A stretch of 64,000 nucleotides of DNA from positions 248,001-312,000 of the forward strand of contig JAMPIV010012441.1 in NCBI GenBank assembly GCA_024509875.1. Reading direction: 5' to 3'. The position numbers and the translations under genes were made by a program. The stretch comes from Oreohelix idahoensis (Eukaryota > Mollusca > Gastropoda > Stylommatophora > Oreohelicidae). Positions within the stretch are counted from its first letter, which is position 1; each line of letters begins with the position of its first letter. The notes beneath the pieces are model-generated. The model saw only the letters and a program-made list of their open reading frames with translations, searched no databases and had not been told where the DNA came from. This document shows positions 1 to 9,441 of the stretch, piece by piece.

Positions 1-6
1 GAGAAG

Positions 7-1068
7 ATGAAATTGATGAACATGGGTAATGCTAATGATCCGAATAAGGTGTCATCTTCTGAGAAGTCTAATGCTAGTACTTTTAAGATTAAACTACCAG
101 CTTTCAATGCTTCCAGTGACGATATAACATTTTATCTGGACAGATTTGAACGGTCATGTAAAACACATAATATAGACAAATCACTATATGTTGATCAGTT
201 GTCAAATATACTTAAAGGTGAAGCTCTTAGTATGCTAAGCATGGTAGGTGATCCTGACAAGAACAATTATGAGGTTGTCAGGGCGGCTTTATTAAAGAAA
301 TACCAGCTTAACGAAGACGGCTATCGTATGCAATTTAAAAATATGTTGCCAGAGACTGGAGTAGAATTCTCTGAATTTATTGCAAAAATACGTCTCACAT
401 TTACACGTTGGGTTGAGCTGTCTAAGACAGAACATACATTTGAAGCACTTATGGACTTACTACTTAGAGACAAAGTCATGTCTTCTGTCAATGAGTCTTT
501 TCTTGCTTTTCTTCATGAGCGTAAGCCTAAAAACATAAAAGAAATGGAAGAATATTGTTGCCAGTATGTTACTGCGCACCCTCATGTAACCATTAGCAAC
601 TCTAAAGTGAAAGAAGGTTTGCCAGTTGCTTCAGCAGCACCATATGGCCCAAACTTCATGCGTAAATTTCAGGGTACTCAACACAATTTTAATAGGAAGA
701 GTAACCATAGTTATGCTCAGAATCAGGGCAATCAGTCACATGGTGATTCTTCTTCGAGAAATTGGAGACTAGCTGACAGTCCTCGTTATTCTACACCCAA
801 TAATTATAGACATTTTCGCAGAGGGAATAATAGAGTCTACCAAAACTATTTTTCGCGTAGACCTCAAAACCAAGCGAATAGATATTCTCATCAATTGGGA
901 AATGATAATGATAACTATGGAAACTGGGAGTCAAACCAATATAACAGTTACAATAGAGAATACAGTGATAATTTCAGGGGCAATAATAGTCGCGGTAGAA
1001 CTCAACATATAAAAAAAGAGATATCAACAGGCAAACTCTGTACAGCAAGAGTCTCAGGGAGCCTGTAA
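7..1068 (+). CDS. Element A gag (Ty3/gypsy, SCAN-like capsid)
   Basis: This is the capsid-type Gag of an LTR retrotransposon whose 5' LTR lies left of the window. Residues about 31-190 form an alpha-helical capsid region with the pattern LPAFNASSDDITFYLDRFER and WVELSKTEHTFEALMDLLL. It aligns by eye with the gag of elements B and C, the family linked to SCAN domains. The C-terminal third is rich in Asn, Arg, Ser and Tyr, as expected of a nucleic-acid-binding nucleocapsid. The frame ends at 1068, but the +1 frame after the A-run at about 1011-1017 stays open and reads naturally into the protease ORF. The break is therefore either a homopolymer indel or a +1 frameshift site. The gag identity is firm; the activity of the element is not supported. 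Confidence 0.8.
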   Translation: MKLMNMGNANDPNKVSSSEKSNASTFKIKLPAFNASSDDITFYLDRFERSCKTHNIDKSLYVDQLSNILKGEALSMLSMVGDPDKNNYEVVRAALLKKYQLNEDGYRMQFKNMLPETGVEFSEFIAKIRLTFTRWVELSKTEHTFEALMDLLLRDKVMSSVNESFLAFLHERKPKNIKEMEEYCCQYVTAHPHVTISNSKVKEGLPVASAAPYGPNFMRKFQGTQHNFNRKSNHSYAQNQGNQSHGDSSSRNWRLADSPRYSTPNNYRHFRRGNNRVYQNYFSRRPQNQANRYSHQLGNDNDNYGNWESNQYNSYNREYSDNFRGNNSRGRTQHIKKEISTGKLCTARVSGSL

Positions 1069-2447
1069 ACAGGATAATGATAATAAAAACTCTAGCGCTA
1101 TCACATGTTCCGCCTTTGACTTTGGGAGAGCAACTAAATGCCCCCAATGCTCTACTTTGTTCGAACCGACTACTGTATCTACCTTGAGCTGTGGTCACCC
1201 TCTTCCCGCTCTTCCCGCTGCAGTTGCGCATGACGGGAGAGGTTCTCTTATCCTACATAAAGGTCTAGTAAATAGTAATCCAGTCTCAATCCTTTTTTAT
1301 TCTGGATGCACTAATATTGGGGTTAAGCAATCTCTAGTAGATCCATCCTATGCAACAGGAAAGGTGATCAAATGTGTCACATTCGATGGCACTTTGGAAA
1401 AGTATCCTACTGCCATAATACATATTGCTACTCCCTTCTTTACGGGAGATGTCCACGTGGGTCTTCTACCAAATCCTATTGCGGACTTTATTATCGGTCG
1501 TATTCACGGAGTTAAGGAATGTACCCCACAGCAGATTGCTGCTTGGGAAGAACAATATATTCAAGCTACCAATGCAGTGGTCACAAGAGCACAAGCTCTA
1601 GAGACACCTCAATCTTCATTAACTGATAACAATGAAGTACATAGCCAAGATAGTCACTTGATTATTTCACGTGACTCTTTCATAAAATTGCAAGAAGAAG
1701 ATCCTTCTTTACAAAAATTCTTCATTCTAGCGAAAAAAGGTGAATCAAATCAAAATACAAATAGAAAGTCTTGGATTACTATGAAGAATGGCGTACTTGT
1801 ACGTCTCTTCGCTTATAGAGAGGTTCCCAATGAACACACAGGGTTTTCTCCTTTTGAACTTGTCTTTGGCGCGCAACCGCGCGGCCCTATGTCTTTGCTC
1901 CACGATCTTATCACTGCCGATAATATTAGCGATGACACACAATCTTCATATGAGTATGTCATTGCTCTGAGGCAAAAGATCATCGAGGCATGCAAACTAG
2001 CAACTTCGTCTTCCGAATTTGCTAAAGAAAAGGCAAGACAATTTGCAAATAAGAATAGATGTCTACGACAACTGTGTCCGGGTGACAAAGCATTCGTCCT
2101 ACTTCCTTCTAGGGAGAACAGACTTCTTATTGCATGGAAAGGTCCGTATGCGATAGTCTCAAAAATGTCCGATGTCGACTATGTTGTCGATATTGATGGG
2201 AAACATAAAACTTTCCATATAAATATGCTCACGGAATTTCATGAACGACCGGACTATCTGCAGCCTATTTTCCAGGCGACGGACGATTCTCCAGTCCCTT
2301 GTGGTCATTACTCATCACTGTCGGTTATACAGGATGAGGAAACTACGTTCTCAGATGTCAATCTTCCTCTTCCTGTGATCCCACTTCATTCTTCGGAATC
2401 TTGGAAAAACGTTACTGTTTCTCCTAATCTTTCCGCTGAGAAACACA
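1069..2447 (+). pseudogene. Element A protease and integrase tail, core deleted
   Basis: An open frame (in-frame from upstream of 1157) reads through an aspartic-protease-like domain and then the end of an integrase. The protease flap region includes PIADFIIGRIHG, but the expected D-S/T-G active site reads FYSGC, so the catalytic Asp is Tyr. At about 1805-1815 the linker VLVRLF runs directly into AYREVPNEHTGFSPFELVF, which is the last part of an integrase core. The HHCC finger and all three DDE residues are therefore missing through an in-frame deletion of roughly 250 codons compared with element C. A GPY/F module follows (WKGPYAIVSKM, then FHINMLTEF). Integrase lies upstream of RT, as in elements B and C. 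The element is dead by the loss of both protease and integrase catalysis. The reading frame is broken at 2448 by an insertion. Confidence 0.75.
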
Positions 2448-3619
2448 TGTCACAGTGGCGGTGGTGGTGGGCCGTGAACTGGTCCAACGGCACCAAATAG
2501 GTTATTATGTGACCGTGTGCCCTGTGTTGTTGAAGACTGGTCCAAAAGGCACCAAATAGGATATCATGTGACCGAGCTAGTGATGGTCCCTGTCCAGTCC
2601 TAACTATAACTAGGTGACTGAGGCAGGCCTAGTTATCTATCATTCACTTTTTTTAATCTTTCCTCCAAGTGAGACTATTTCTCTTACTGGCCCCTTTGTT
2701 CCGCCAGAGATGATGATTCCTGGATGAGAATAGGTTCGTCTTTGTTTCTACCCAGACCACGTTCTTCCCTCCTTGGTGGTGAGCAGCGACTGATGCGTAT
2801 AGGGTGTTTTAAGGCTATATATGTTATATAGGTTTAACTCTTTCTCACATACCCACTCCACATCCTTTTATTGATTAAACCAACTTGAGTGCTGTATTTC
2901 CAAATATAATAACTTTTATTTACATAACATGTTCCACAATCCTTTTTCATAAAGGTACATTTTATATCCAGGCATCCAGACCTAGGCTCTATGTATTTTC
3001 CCAAAGATGTTATTATTATATTCCTTACTGTAGACTCTTGACTAAAGGGCTATAACCTGTCAGGCCTGGCTCAATTGCATGCATCAATATCAATTCATAA
3101 ATTACATATAAAATTATAATGTCAGGTGTAGCTGTGGAGGCATCTTCATACTTACTCTTTAGTGAGAGCGCATGAGTTGTTTCTCAGTAATCTAATTCAC
3201 CATTTACTCTTCTGTCCTCTCATCTGTTTCAACCTGATCAGTCTTATACCCTGTTAAGAAGTATTTCAAACAAAACCAACTTATTTTGTAAATCCAACGT
3301 CGACAAGTGTTGTAGTATCTGGCTTCGATACTTACGTTGGCGAGAGAGCGCATAACCATACGACAGTGTTGCAAAACTCTATGCAATTTTCTTGTTTAAT
3401 AACAATGTCTCATCTTCTTTGTATGACAGCCCAACCTGGCTATCTGATAATAAAAGTTATTCACTTTTTTTTTAAGCTTTAATATTGCCTTAGCTCCAAT
3501 ATTCTCTTCTGTAGCTCGCTCCCTTAAATGTGAGCTTCCTTAGCCTGTGACAATATGTTGAGCGTTTTTCAAAAAAACATGTCTCTCTTCACTTAAGTCA
3601 AGCATAATTAGAGTTAAAT
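2448..3619. other. Left flank of the insert; no gene seen
   Basis: AT-rich sequence without a credible coding region. It starts with two short near-repeats (CTGGTCCAAC-GGCACCAAATAGG and CTGGTCCAAAAGGCACCAAATAGG, about 60 bp apart). Pieces of 2600-3230 recur in order, interleaved with LTR sequence, at about 11050-11600. Confidence 0.5.
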
Positions 3620-5151
3620 CAGTTGTGTAGTAGTAAAATGAGGTAATACTGGTTTTGTTTTGTTCAAGCTCTGTTGGTATTGGTCATCATGACTTCAATA
3701 GTTTGTCTTTAGGGACTATTATTGGAGATGTTCACAGTTCCTGATTTTAAGACAAGTAAATTCCCCTCGGAATGGTATTTTTATAAAGTTATTTCAAGAT
3801 GAGGGGACATAATGTTGAGCTCAGCTGGCCAACTCTGCTTATCTTGAGTGATGGCGGCAGGAGAGGACTCCTCTGCTCGAATTCTCTTCTGGGCTCTGGA
3901 GACACCTCACTGATAGCTAAAAGGACCAAGGAGTATGCTGTCCGACACTGGATTCAGCAAATCTCTGACCAGATGCTGCTCAGTACCATCAAGACCACTG
4001 TCCCACAATTCATACGAATAACACAGATACGTTGATTAGCAATGAATTCTGGCACAAACTGGCACAAATTTCCTTCTGCTTATCTTCCAGGCTTTTATTG
4101 AGCCAAATATAAGCTGGCTTCAACGCACTGATGCTTTATCAAGTGTATTTAAACAAGTGGTTTCGAACTAACGCTCCCAAGTGTGTATATCAGCGAGACT
4201 GGCCAATGAGCCACGTTTCGACAAGTGTTTGAAAAAATGTTATCTTTTCCCGTCTCCCCTAACAACCAAGATAGTATTTATAGCCCGACCAATCGTGGTT
4301 AGGCTTTCATTTGTTGCGCTCCAATCAATTTGAAGTTTACATGGTAGGCTATTTCTGTAACGTAAATTTTTTTCAAACACGTTAAAAAAAAATCTTATGA
4401 GCAGAAATGATTTTATGCTGTCAGGCACCCCCAATATTTTATTTTGGGTATAATTTATTAATTCCTGGACTATTTGCGTAACGTTTTACATATTAGTTGT
4501 CAGCAAGCCCTAAGGAACCCAAAAATACTAATTTAAAGGAGCTACGTGGCTGCGTTCAAAATATGCAATTTCTTCTACCTCCTGTTTCGAAGATGTGCTG
4601 TCTGGGTACTGTTATGTGTTCAAACGTAAACCCATCTATTGTTATCTTTTCTAATAAGAGTCTGTTATGATTTATAAACCTAACTCTGGGAAAGGGTAGT
4701 GTATTTTATCACTGTCCGTCTGAAAAAGTTAGTGCTTGTAGACTTACACGCGTGATGGCAGCATTTGTATATCGCGCGTCGCGTGTTGCATGCGTTCCTG
4801 ATTTTCAGCCCTCCCCTCTCGCTATCCTTTTGTCCATCTGTTCGTTCGTTTTGGTAACGTAATATAATTAATGTTAGGATTAATTTAGGTCATTACGCAG
4901 TACGTCTCAATGTTTTTCTTAGAAATGCAGCACACGTTTCATTGAAGAAAGCGGGTATAATACAGTAAGCTTTTACTATCAACGTGAAAGCGTTACAATT
5001 TGCAGACGAAGCAGAAAACAAGGGGGATTTCGAGTACATTCTTTGTGACAGCACTGTCATTTTCCCATTGCTCTTCTCTTTATTAATTTTATTTGTTAGG
5101 CTTTATATTTACCTAATAATTTATATATGTGGATTAGAATATTTCATGACA
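3620..5151 (-). repeat. Element B 3' LTR (left copy, partial)
   Basis: The outer boundary on the element side is clear. Read on the minus strand, a purine-rich tract is followed by TGTCATGAAATATTC, which matches the start of the element C LTR (TGTCGTGAGAAATTC at 51598). The sequence matches the reverse complement of the C LTR from about 3620 (GTGTAGTAGTAAAATGAGG) rightwards. The part that should extend further left is not recognisable, so the copy is truncated or diverged there. Confidence 0.65.
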
Positions 5152-5224
5152 CCTCCCCTCTTAAAACAGACATTATATGTCAGTCCTTTATTCTATATAC
5201 ACATAGAGAAATTTATTATTATTT

Positions 5225-6600
5225 CTGGGGTTTACGGTGATTCTCATCACACGGATGGCGGCTTAAAAAATCCGCTCCCAGATTGGTTTTTCCAGATATA
5301 TATTCAATGCTAAAATTATATGGAGCCAGAAGCAAAGACCATCGGAGTAACCTAGAGTTTTCATGCTTAGCCTGTTGCAAAAAAAAAAACGATAAAGGTG
5401 TGTGGTCAGTTTGCAACTTAAATGCCTTCCCATATAGATAAATATTGAATTTCTTTATTGCCCATATTACTGCAAGACATTCTTTTTCGCTAGTTGAGTA
5501 GTTGATTTCAGCTTTATTCAACTTTCTGCTAGCATATGCCACTGGGCTTAATTCCCCATCCAATGCATCTGATTTCTGTAGTAAAGTTGCACCTAACCCA
5601 ATATAACTTGCATCCGTCCTTACTATGAATTCTTGACTTAAGTCAGGTAATTTCAAAATGGGTTTACTTGTGAGCTTTTCCTTCAATTCTTGGTAAGTCA
5701 TTTCACATTGTGGTGTCCATGTAATGCGATCTGGAAGTCCTTTACGTGTCAATTCCGTTAAAGGAGCACATATGGAATTAAAGTTTTTGATATACTTCTG
5801 GTAGAAACCACATAATGAGACAAAGGATCTCACGTCCTTCTTGGTTTGTGGTCTCGGGGCTTTCTGTAGTTTCTCTAAATTCTTTGGGTCAGGGGTCATG
5901 TTTTCCCTGATAAACTGTGTGTCCCAAAAATTCCAATTCTTTACATCCAACGCAACATTTGGTTGGTCGGGCTGTTAAATTTGCCTCCCTAAGTCGATCA
6001 AACAGCATGTTCAGAGAGTCAATGTGTTCCTCAAATGTTTCTGTTGCTATAAGGATATCATCCATAAAATTTGTTATACAGGGATTATTCAGAGGATCCA
6101 ATAATTTTTCTCATCATTCTAGAGAAGACACTAGGCGCATTCTTCAATCCAAATGGCAATCTATTAAACTCATAGTGTCCTTCTGAGGTACTAAAAGCTA
6201 GGTATGGTCTAACCTCAGGCTTTACTGGAATCTGATAGTATCCTTTACTCAGATCCACTTTGAGAAATATTTAGCTTTATTTAGTCTGGCAAACAGCTGA
6301 TTTGTATCCGGCAATGGATCCACCTGTCCTTCTGTAATAGCATTCAGTCTCCTGTAATCTATACAGAGTCTATGTTCTCCAGAGGGCTTCCTTAAGAGTA
6401 CCAACACCGGAACTATACGAAGACTCACTGTGCGAAATAATTCCTTCCTTCAATAGATAGTCTATCTCTTCCTTCAAAGCTTTTTCCTTAGCAAACGGAA
6501 TCGAATATGGTTTCATACAGACAGGTGTGGAGTCTATGAGTTTCATATCATATTCCAATAGGTTTGTATGCCCTGGTCGGTCTGTTAACACCTCTGCATG
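5225..6600 (-). pseudogene. Element B reverse transcriptase-RNase H, frameshifted
   Basis: Three minus-strand blocks together cover the RT and RNase H of a Ty3 element. Block 1 (about 6591-6370) has the RT N-terminus (PYSIPFAKEKALKEEIDYLL). Block 2 (about 6101-5889) has the catalytic motif NFMDDILIA. Block 3 (about 5950-5225) has the RT connection and RNase H with TDASYIGLGATL, STSEKECLAV and QTDHTPL, ending at FLSRHP. Compared with element C there are frameshifts near 6400, 6260, 6110 and 5900 and a run of extra Phe codons at about 5380. The domain was joined to the upstream integrase tail by a frame that is now broken at about 6602. Identity is certain; the protein could not be made. Confidence 0.85.
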
Positions 6601-6601
6601 A

Positions 6602-7126
6602 TTATTTTAGAACCTGTTGCACTCTCTCTTTCTGAGTTTTCGTTAAATGTGTACTGATTTTCACCTGTGCTGCTGTCTCACAGGGGTGTAATGGATATTC
6701 AAATGATGAAAGTGGTTCCTTTTTCATCTCCATGGCGATGGACAAGGTCAACAAGTGTGTCTCTTCCTGATGTTCTCTTTCCAAATATTTCTTCAGGAGA
6801 TTCACATGATAGATTTTTTCTTTCCCCTTCTTATCTATCTTATAATTTGTTCTAGACACCTTCTCTAGAACTGTATATGGACCCTGCCATCCAATTTGTA
6901 ACTTATTCTGACTCCCGGGCAAAAGAAGCAGTACCTTCTCTCCCACAGCCAAATTTCTGTCTTTCGCCTTCCTGTTATAATAGGCAGCATGTTTCTTCCT
7001 GGCTTGTTTCAAATTTTCATTGGCAAGTTTCCAGCCAGTTTTCAACCGAGTGGTCAGCTCATTCACATATTGGTATGAAGATGTAATGTTTTCCTCTGCC
7101 TTTTCATCAGTCCACGTTCTTAACAA
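6602..7126 (-). pseudogene. Element B integrase C-terminal GPY/F module
   Basis: A 174-codon frame covers the end of the integrase: a helical segment (LRTWTDEKAEENITSSYQYV) and then the GPY/F module (LQIGWQGPYTVLEKVSRTNY, IYHVNLLKKYLE). It is almost identical to residues about 454-630 of the second ORF of element C. The catalytic core that should precede it is absent; the neighbouring frame to the right carries unrelated codons instead. A single-base insertion at about 6602 ends the frame just before RT. Confidence 0.8.
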
Positions 7127-7128
7127 AG

Positions 7129-9248
7129 CTACATATGGACATTTAATGGTGTGGACCTATTTGTCCATGCACCGGTATGGTCTCTTCCACTCGAAGCTTT
7201 ATAGTGATGATTTTTCCTCCCAGAATTATCATTCACAAAACGACCGCTACTAATTCTTTTGGGGCTGTCTCCCCTCTTAAAATTCTTGATGAGAGATTTC
7301 CTCTCTACATCCTCTTCCTCCAGTTTGTTTAAGTCCGATTGAGGGATTTTCGGCTTATCCTGGGGTAAGACATCTTTTTGCAGTCTCCGCATAGTGGCCA
7401 TTGTAAAACAGTTAAGTGAAGCTTGTCCGTGAAAAGGGGCTTCCCATTCCATTTGGTCCACTTTATCAAATCTATTTTTCTTTTTATTGTCAGGCCTGAT
7501 TTTGCCCCATGGCGTGTCCAGGTCCTGATCCATGTTCCCACTTGTGGGTGTTCCCTCATGTGCTATGCTACCCCTTTCTACAAAATTTTCAATGTCCCAT
7601 CTTGCTTTGGGCCAATAATAATTGTGAGCCACCTTTTGAATGATGGTACCTATCTTCTCATGGTCCCCATCTGGTTTCACATGTAGGCTCCTTATTAATT
7701 CTGTCCTGTATCTTTTTGGAAGAACCAGCTGTCCGTGACCATTGGATCTAGCTCCAGTCTTCCTATACATCAACTTGTTTTTCATGTAAAAATCTCCCTT
7801 GCCTGGAGTTGTATGACAAGTTGACAATTTTCTGAAACAAGGCTTGAGTGTTTTATCTCCAGCCTGTGCCTTCCTCATCTCTTCTGGAGTGGTATCTAAC
7901 ATAATATCCTCCTCCTGTCTTGAGGTCGACCTGACCTGAAGGGTTGCCATATACACAGGTTTCCTTCTGCAACGGTCAGTGTCATGATTGTCCATCTGAC
8001 AATTCTTACACCACCTTTTTCCTTGGTTGAAAGATTTTCTTTCATTATATTTCCTTTCATCGAATTGTGGGAATTTATTTTTATTGTCATACCGTGGCCT
8101 ATCAAATTGGTGCTTACCTTTATTTTGATCCCTAGGATCAAATTTATTAAAATTCTGTGGTGCCCTAAAGTTGTCCACCTGTTTCTTTTTATTACCTGTT
8201 ACCTCTGCTTGAGCTGCTTGATACCTTTCAGCAACATTTAGCAACTCACCCAGCCTCTCTGCACCTTGTTCCATGAGAAACTTTCTCAGGTCTGGAGCCA
8301 TGGACTCTCTTAGTTGCTCTATAAGGACCATTTCCTTAAGATCTTGGGTTTTCCCCAGAGAAGTCCATTTCTCCAAGTATGTCTCTATGCGTGCAGAGAA
8401 CTGGTGATAGGTTTCACCTGACAGTAGTTTAGCATTCCTAAATTTTTTCCTGTAAAACTCTGCATTCTTTTCATACCTTAACAAAAGAGCCTGCTTTAGC
8501 ATGTCATAATTTTCCTGATCACCTCTGCTCATTTTTGCAAAAACTTCATAAGCTGCCCCACGAAGTCCCTGAGATAACTTTAAGCTCCACCTTTCTCTCT
8601 CTAACCCATACGTGGTAGCTAATAGTTCGTACCTATTTATATAGCTCTCAATATCATCGTCTTTCTCAACAAAATGATCTAAATGAAAATTCATAGCTGA
8701 GATTGAGGCTCCTTGAGTAACCGTAGCATCAGAGGCAAAGGGACTGGCACCATTTTCAGGAGCATGGCCTTGAAACTCCAACTCCCTTAGTCGTAATTCA
8801 TGTTCCCTTTGTAATCTTTTATCTTCTGCTTCCCTTTCTGCAGCTAATTTCTTCTCTTCCCTTTCTGCAGCTAATTTCTTCTCTTCCCTTTCTGCAGCTA
8901 ATTTCTTCTCTTCCCTTTCTGCAGCTAATTTCTTCTCTTCCCTTTCTGCAGCTAATTTCTTCTCTTCCCTTTCTGCAGCTTGTCTTCTTTCCTCGGCTTC
9001 CAATGCTTTAGCCTCTTTGTCAGCCTCAATCTGCAACCTCTTAGTCTCAGCCTCAGCTTCAAATTGTAACTTCTTAATTTCCCTTTCAGCCTCTAACCTC
9101 TTTCGGCTTCTTTTTCTAATCTTCTTTCTTCGCGTTCAATAAATTTGTCACATTCCGTTGTGACATAGGCAACCATAACTTGCCCATCTAATCCTAACTC
9201 TTTTGCAGTCTGAACCGCAGCAGATCGAAATTTGGCCAGGTCCGCCAT
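7129..9248 (-). pseudogene. Element B gag fused to unrelated coding sequence
   Basis: Translation should start at 9248 (MADLAKF as in element C); a 1-base deletion near 9098 separates this from a 635-codon frame at 9036-7129. The frame encodes a charged coiled coil with about six copies of a 9-residue unit (LAAEREEKK), the SCAN-like capsid, a CX2CX4HX4C zinc knuckle (CKNCQMDNHDTDRC), then jumps past the protease to the segment before integrase and an HHCC-like start (NYYWPKARWDIENFV). From about 7580 to 7150 the same frame continues for some 140 codons with no integrase similarity (for example GKIRPDNKKKNRFDKVDQME). The protease is cleanly missing between RRKP and VYMATLQ. Gag identity is secure; the origin of the 3' segment is unknown. 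Confidence 0.75.
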
Positions 9249-9416
9249 TGTCTATTATGTAAATTTATACAATGTCTAACCAACAATTCAATCTCTAATG
9301 GACAACACAGGCACCGTGAGCTCAACCTTATTTAATTCCACCCAAGGATACCTTTTAATTCTTATATTCCCTGAAGTGAATTACCCCCCAATATTTTTAA
9401 TAGTGAAAGATTCAAA

Positions 9417-9436
9417 ATCCCAAGAGCGAGACCCCA
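9417..9436 (-). promoter_or_regulatory. Element B primer-binding site
   Basis: On the minus strand TGGGGTCTCGCTCTTGGGAT starts 5 bases after the LTR end. It begins with TGG, the complement of a tRNA CCA tail, and element C has nearly the same site at the same distance. I did not identify the tRNA. Confidence 0.7.
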
Positions 9437-9441
9437 ATATA

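Larger units (their letters stand above)
5152..9441 (-). mobile_element. Element B internal region (Ty3, integrase-first, defective)
   Basis: Minus-strand internal part of a Ty3-type element related to element C. Read 5' to 3' it holds a primer-binding site (9417-9436), gag (from 9248), a remnant of the protease-to-integrase region, the integrase C-terminus, RT and RNase H, then a purine tract next to the LTR. Protease and the integrase core are missing and RT is frameshifted several times. The order gag-IN-RT-RH is the same as in A and C. It lies between two copies of its LTR inside the insert that splits element A. Confidence 0.8.

Noticed and set aside
3799..4035. 78-codon frame with MRGHNVELSW
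   Set aside because: Antisense part of the element B LTR, corresponding to 46127-46240 of the element C LTR.
4984..5160. Hydrophobic frame conserved at 11907-12080, looking like a small membrane protein
   Set aside because: Both copies are the same stretch of the element B LTR, and the 3' part runs through the LTR end into unlike sequences.
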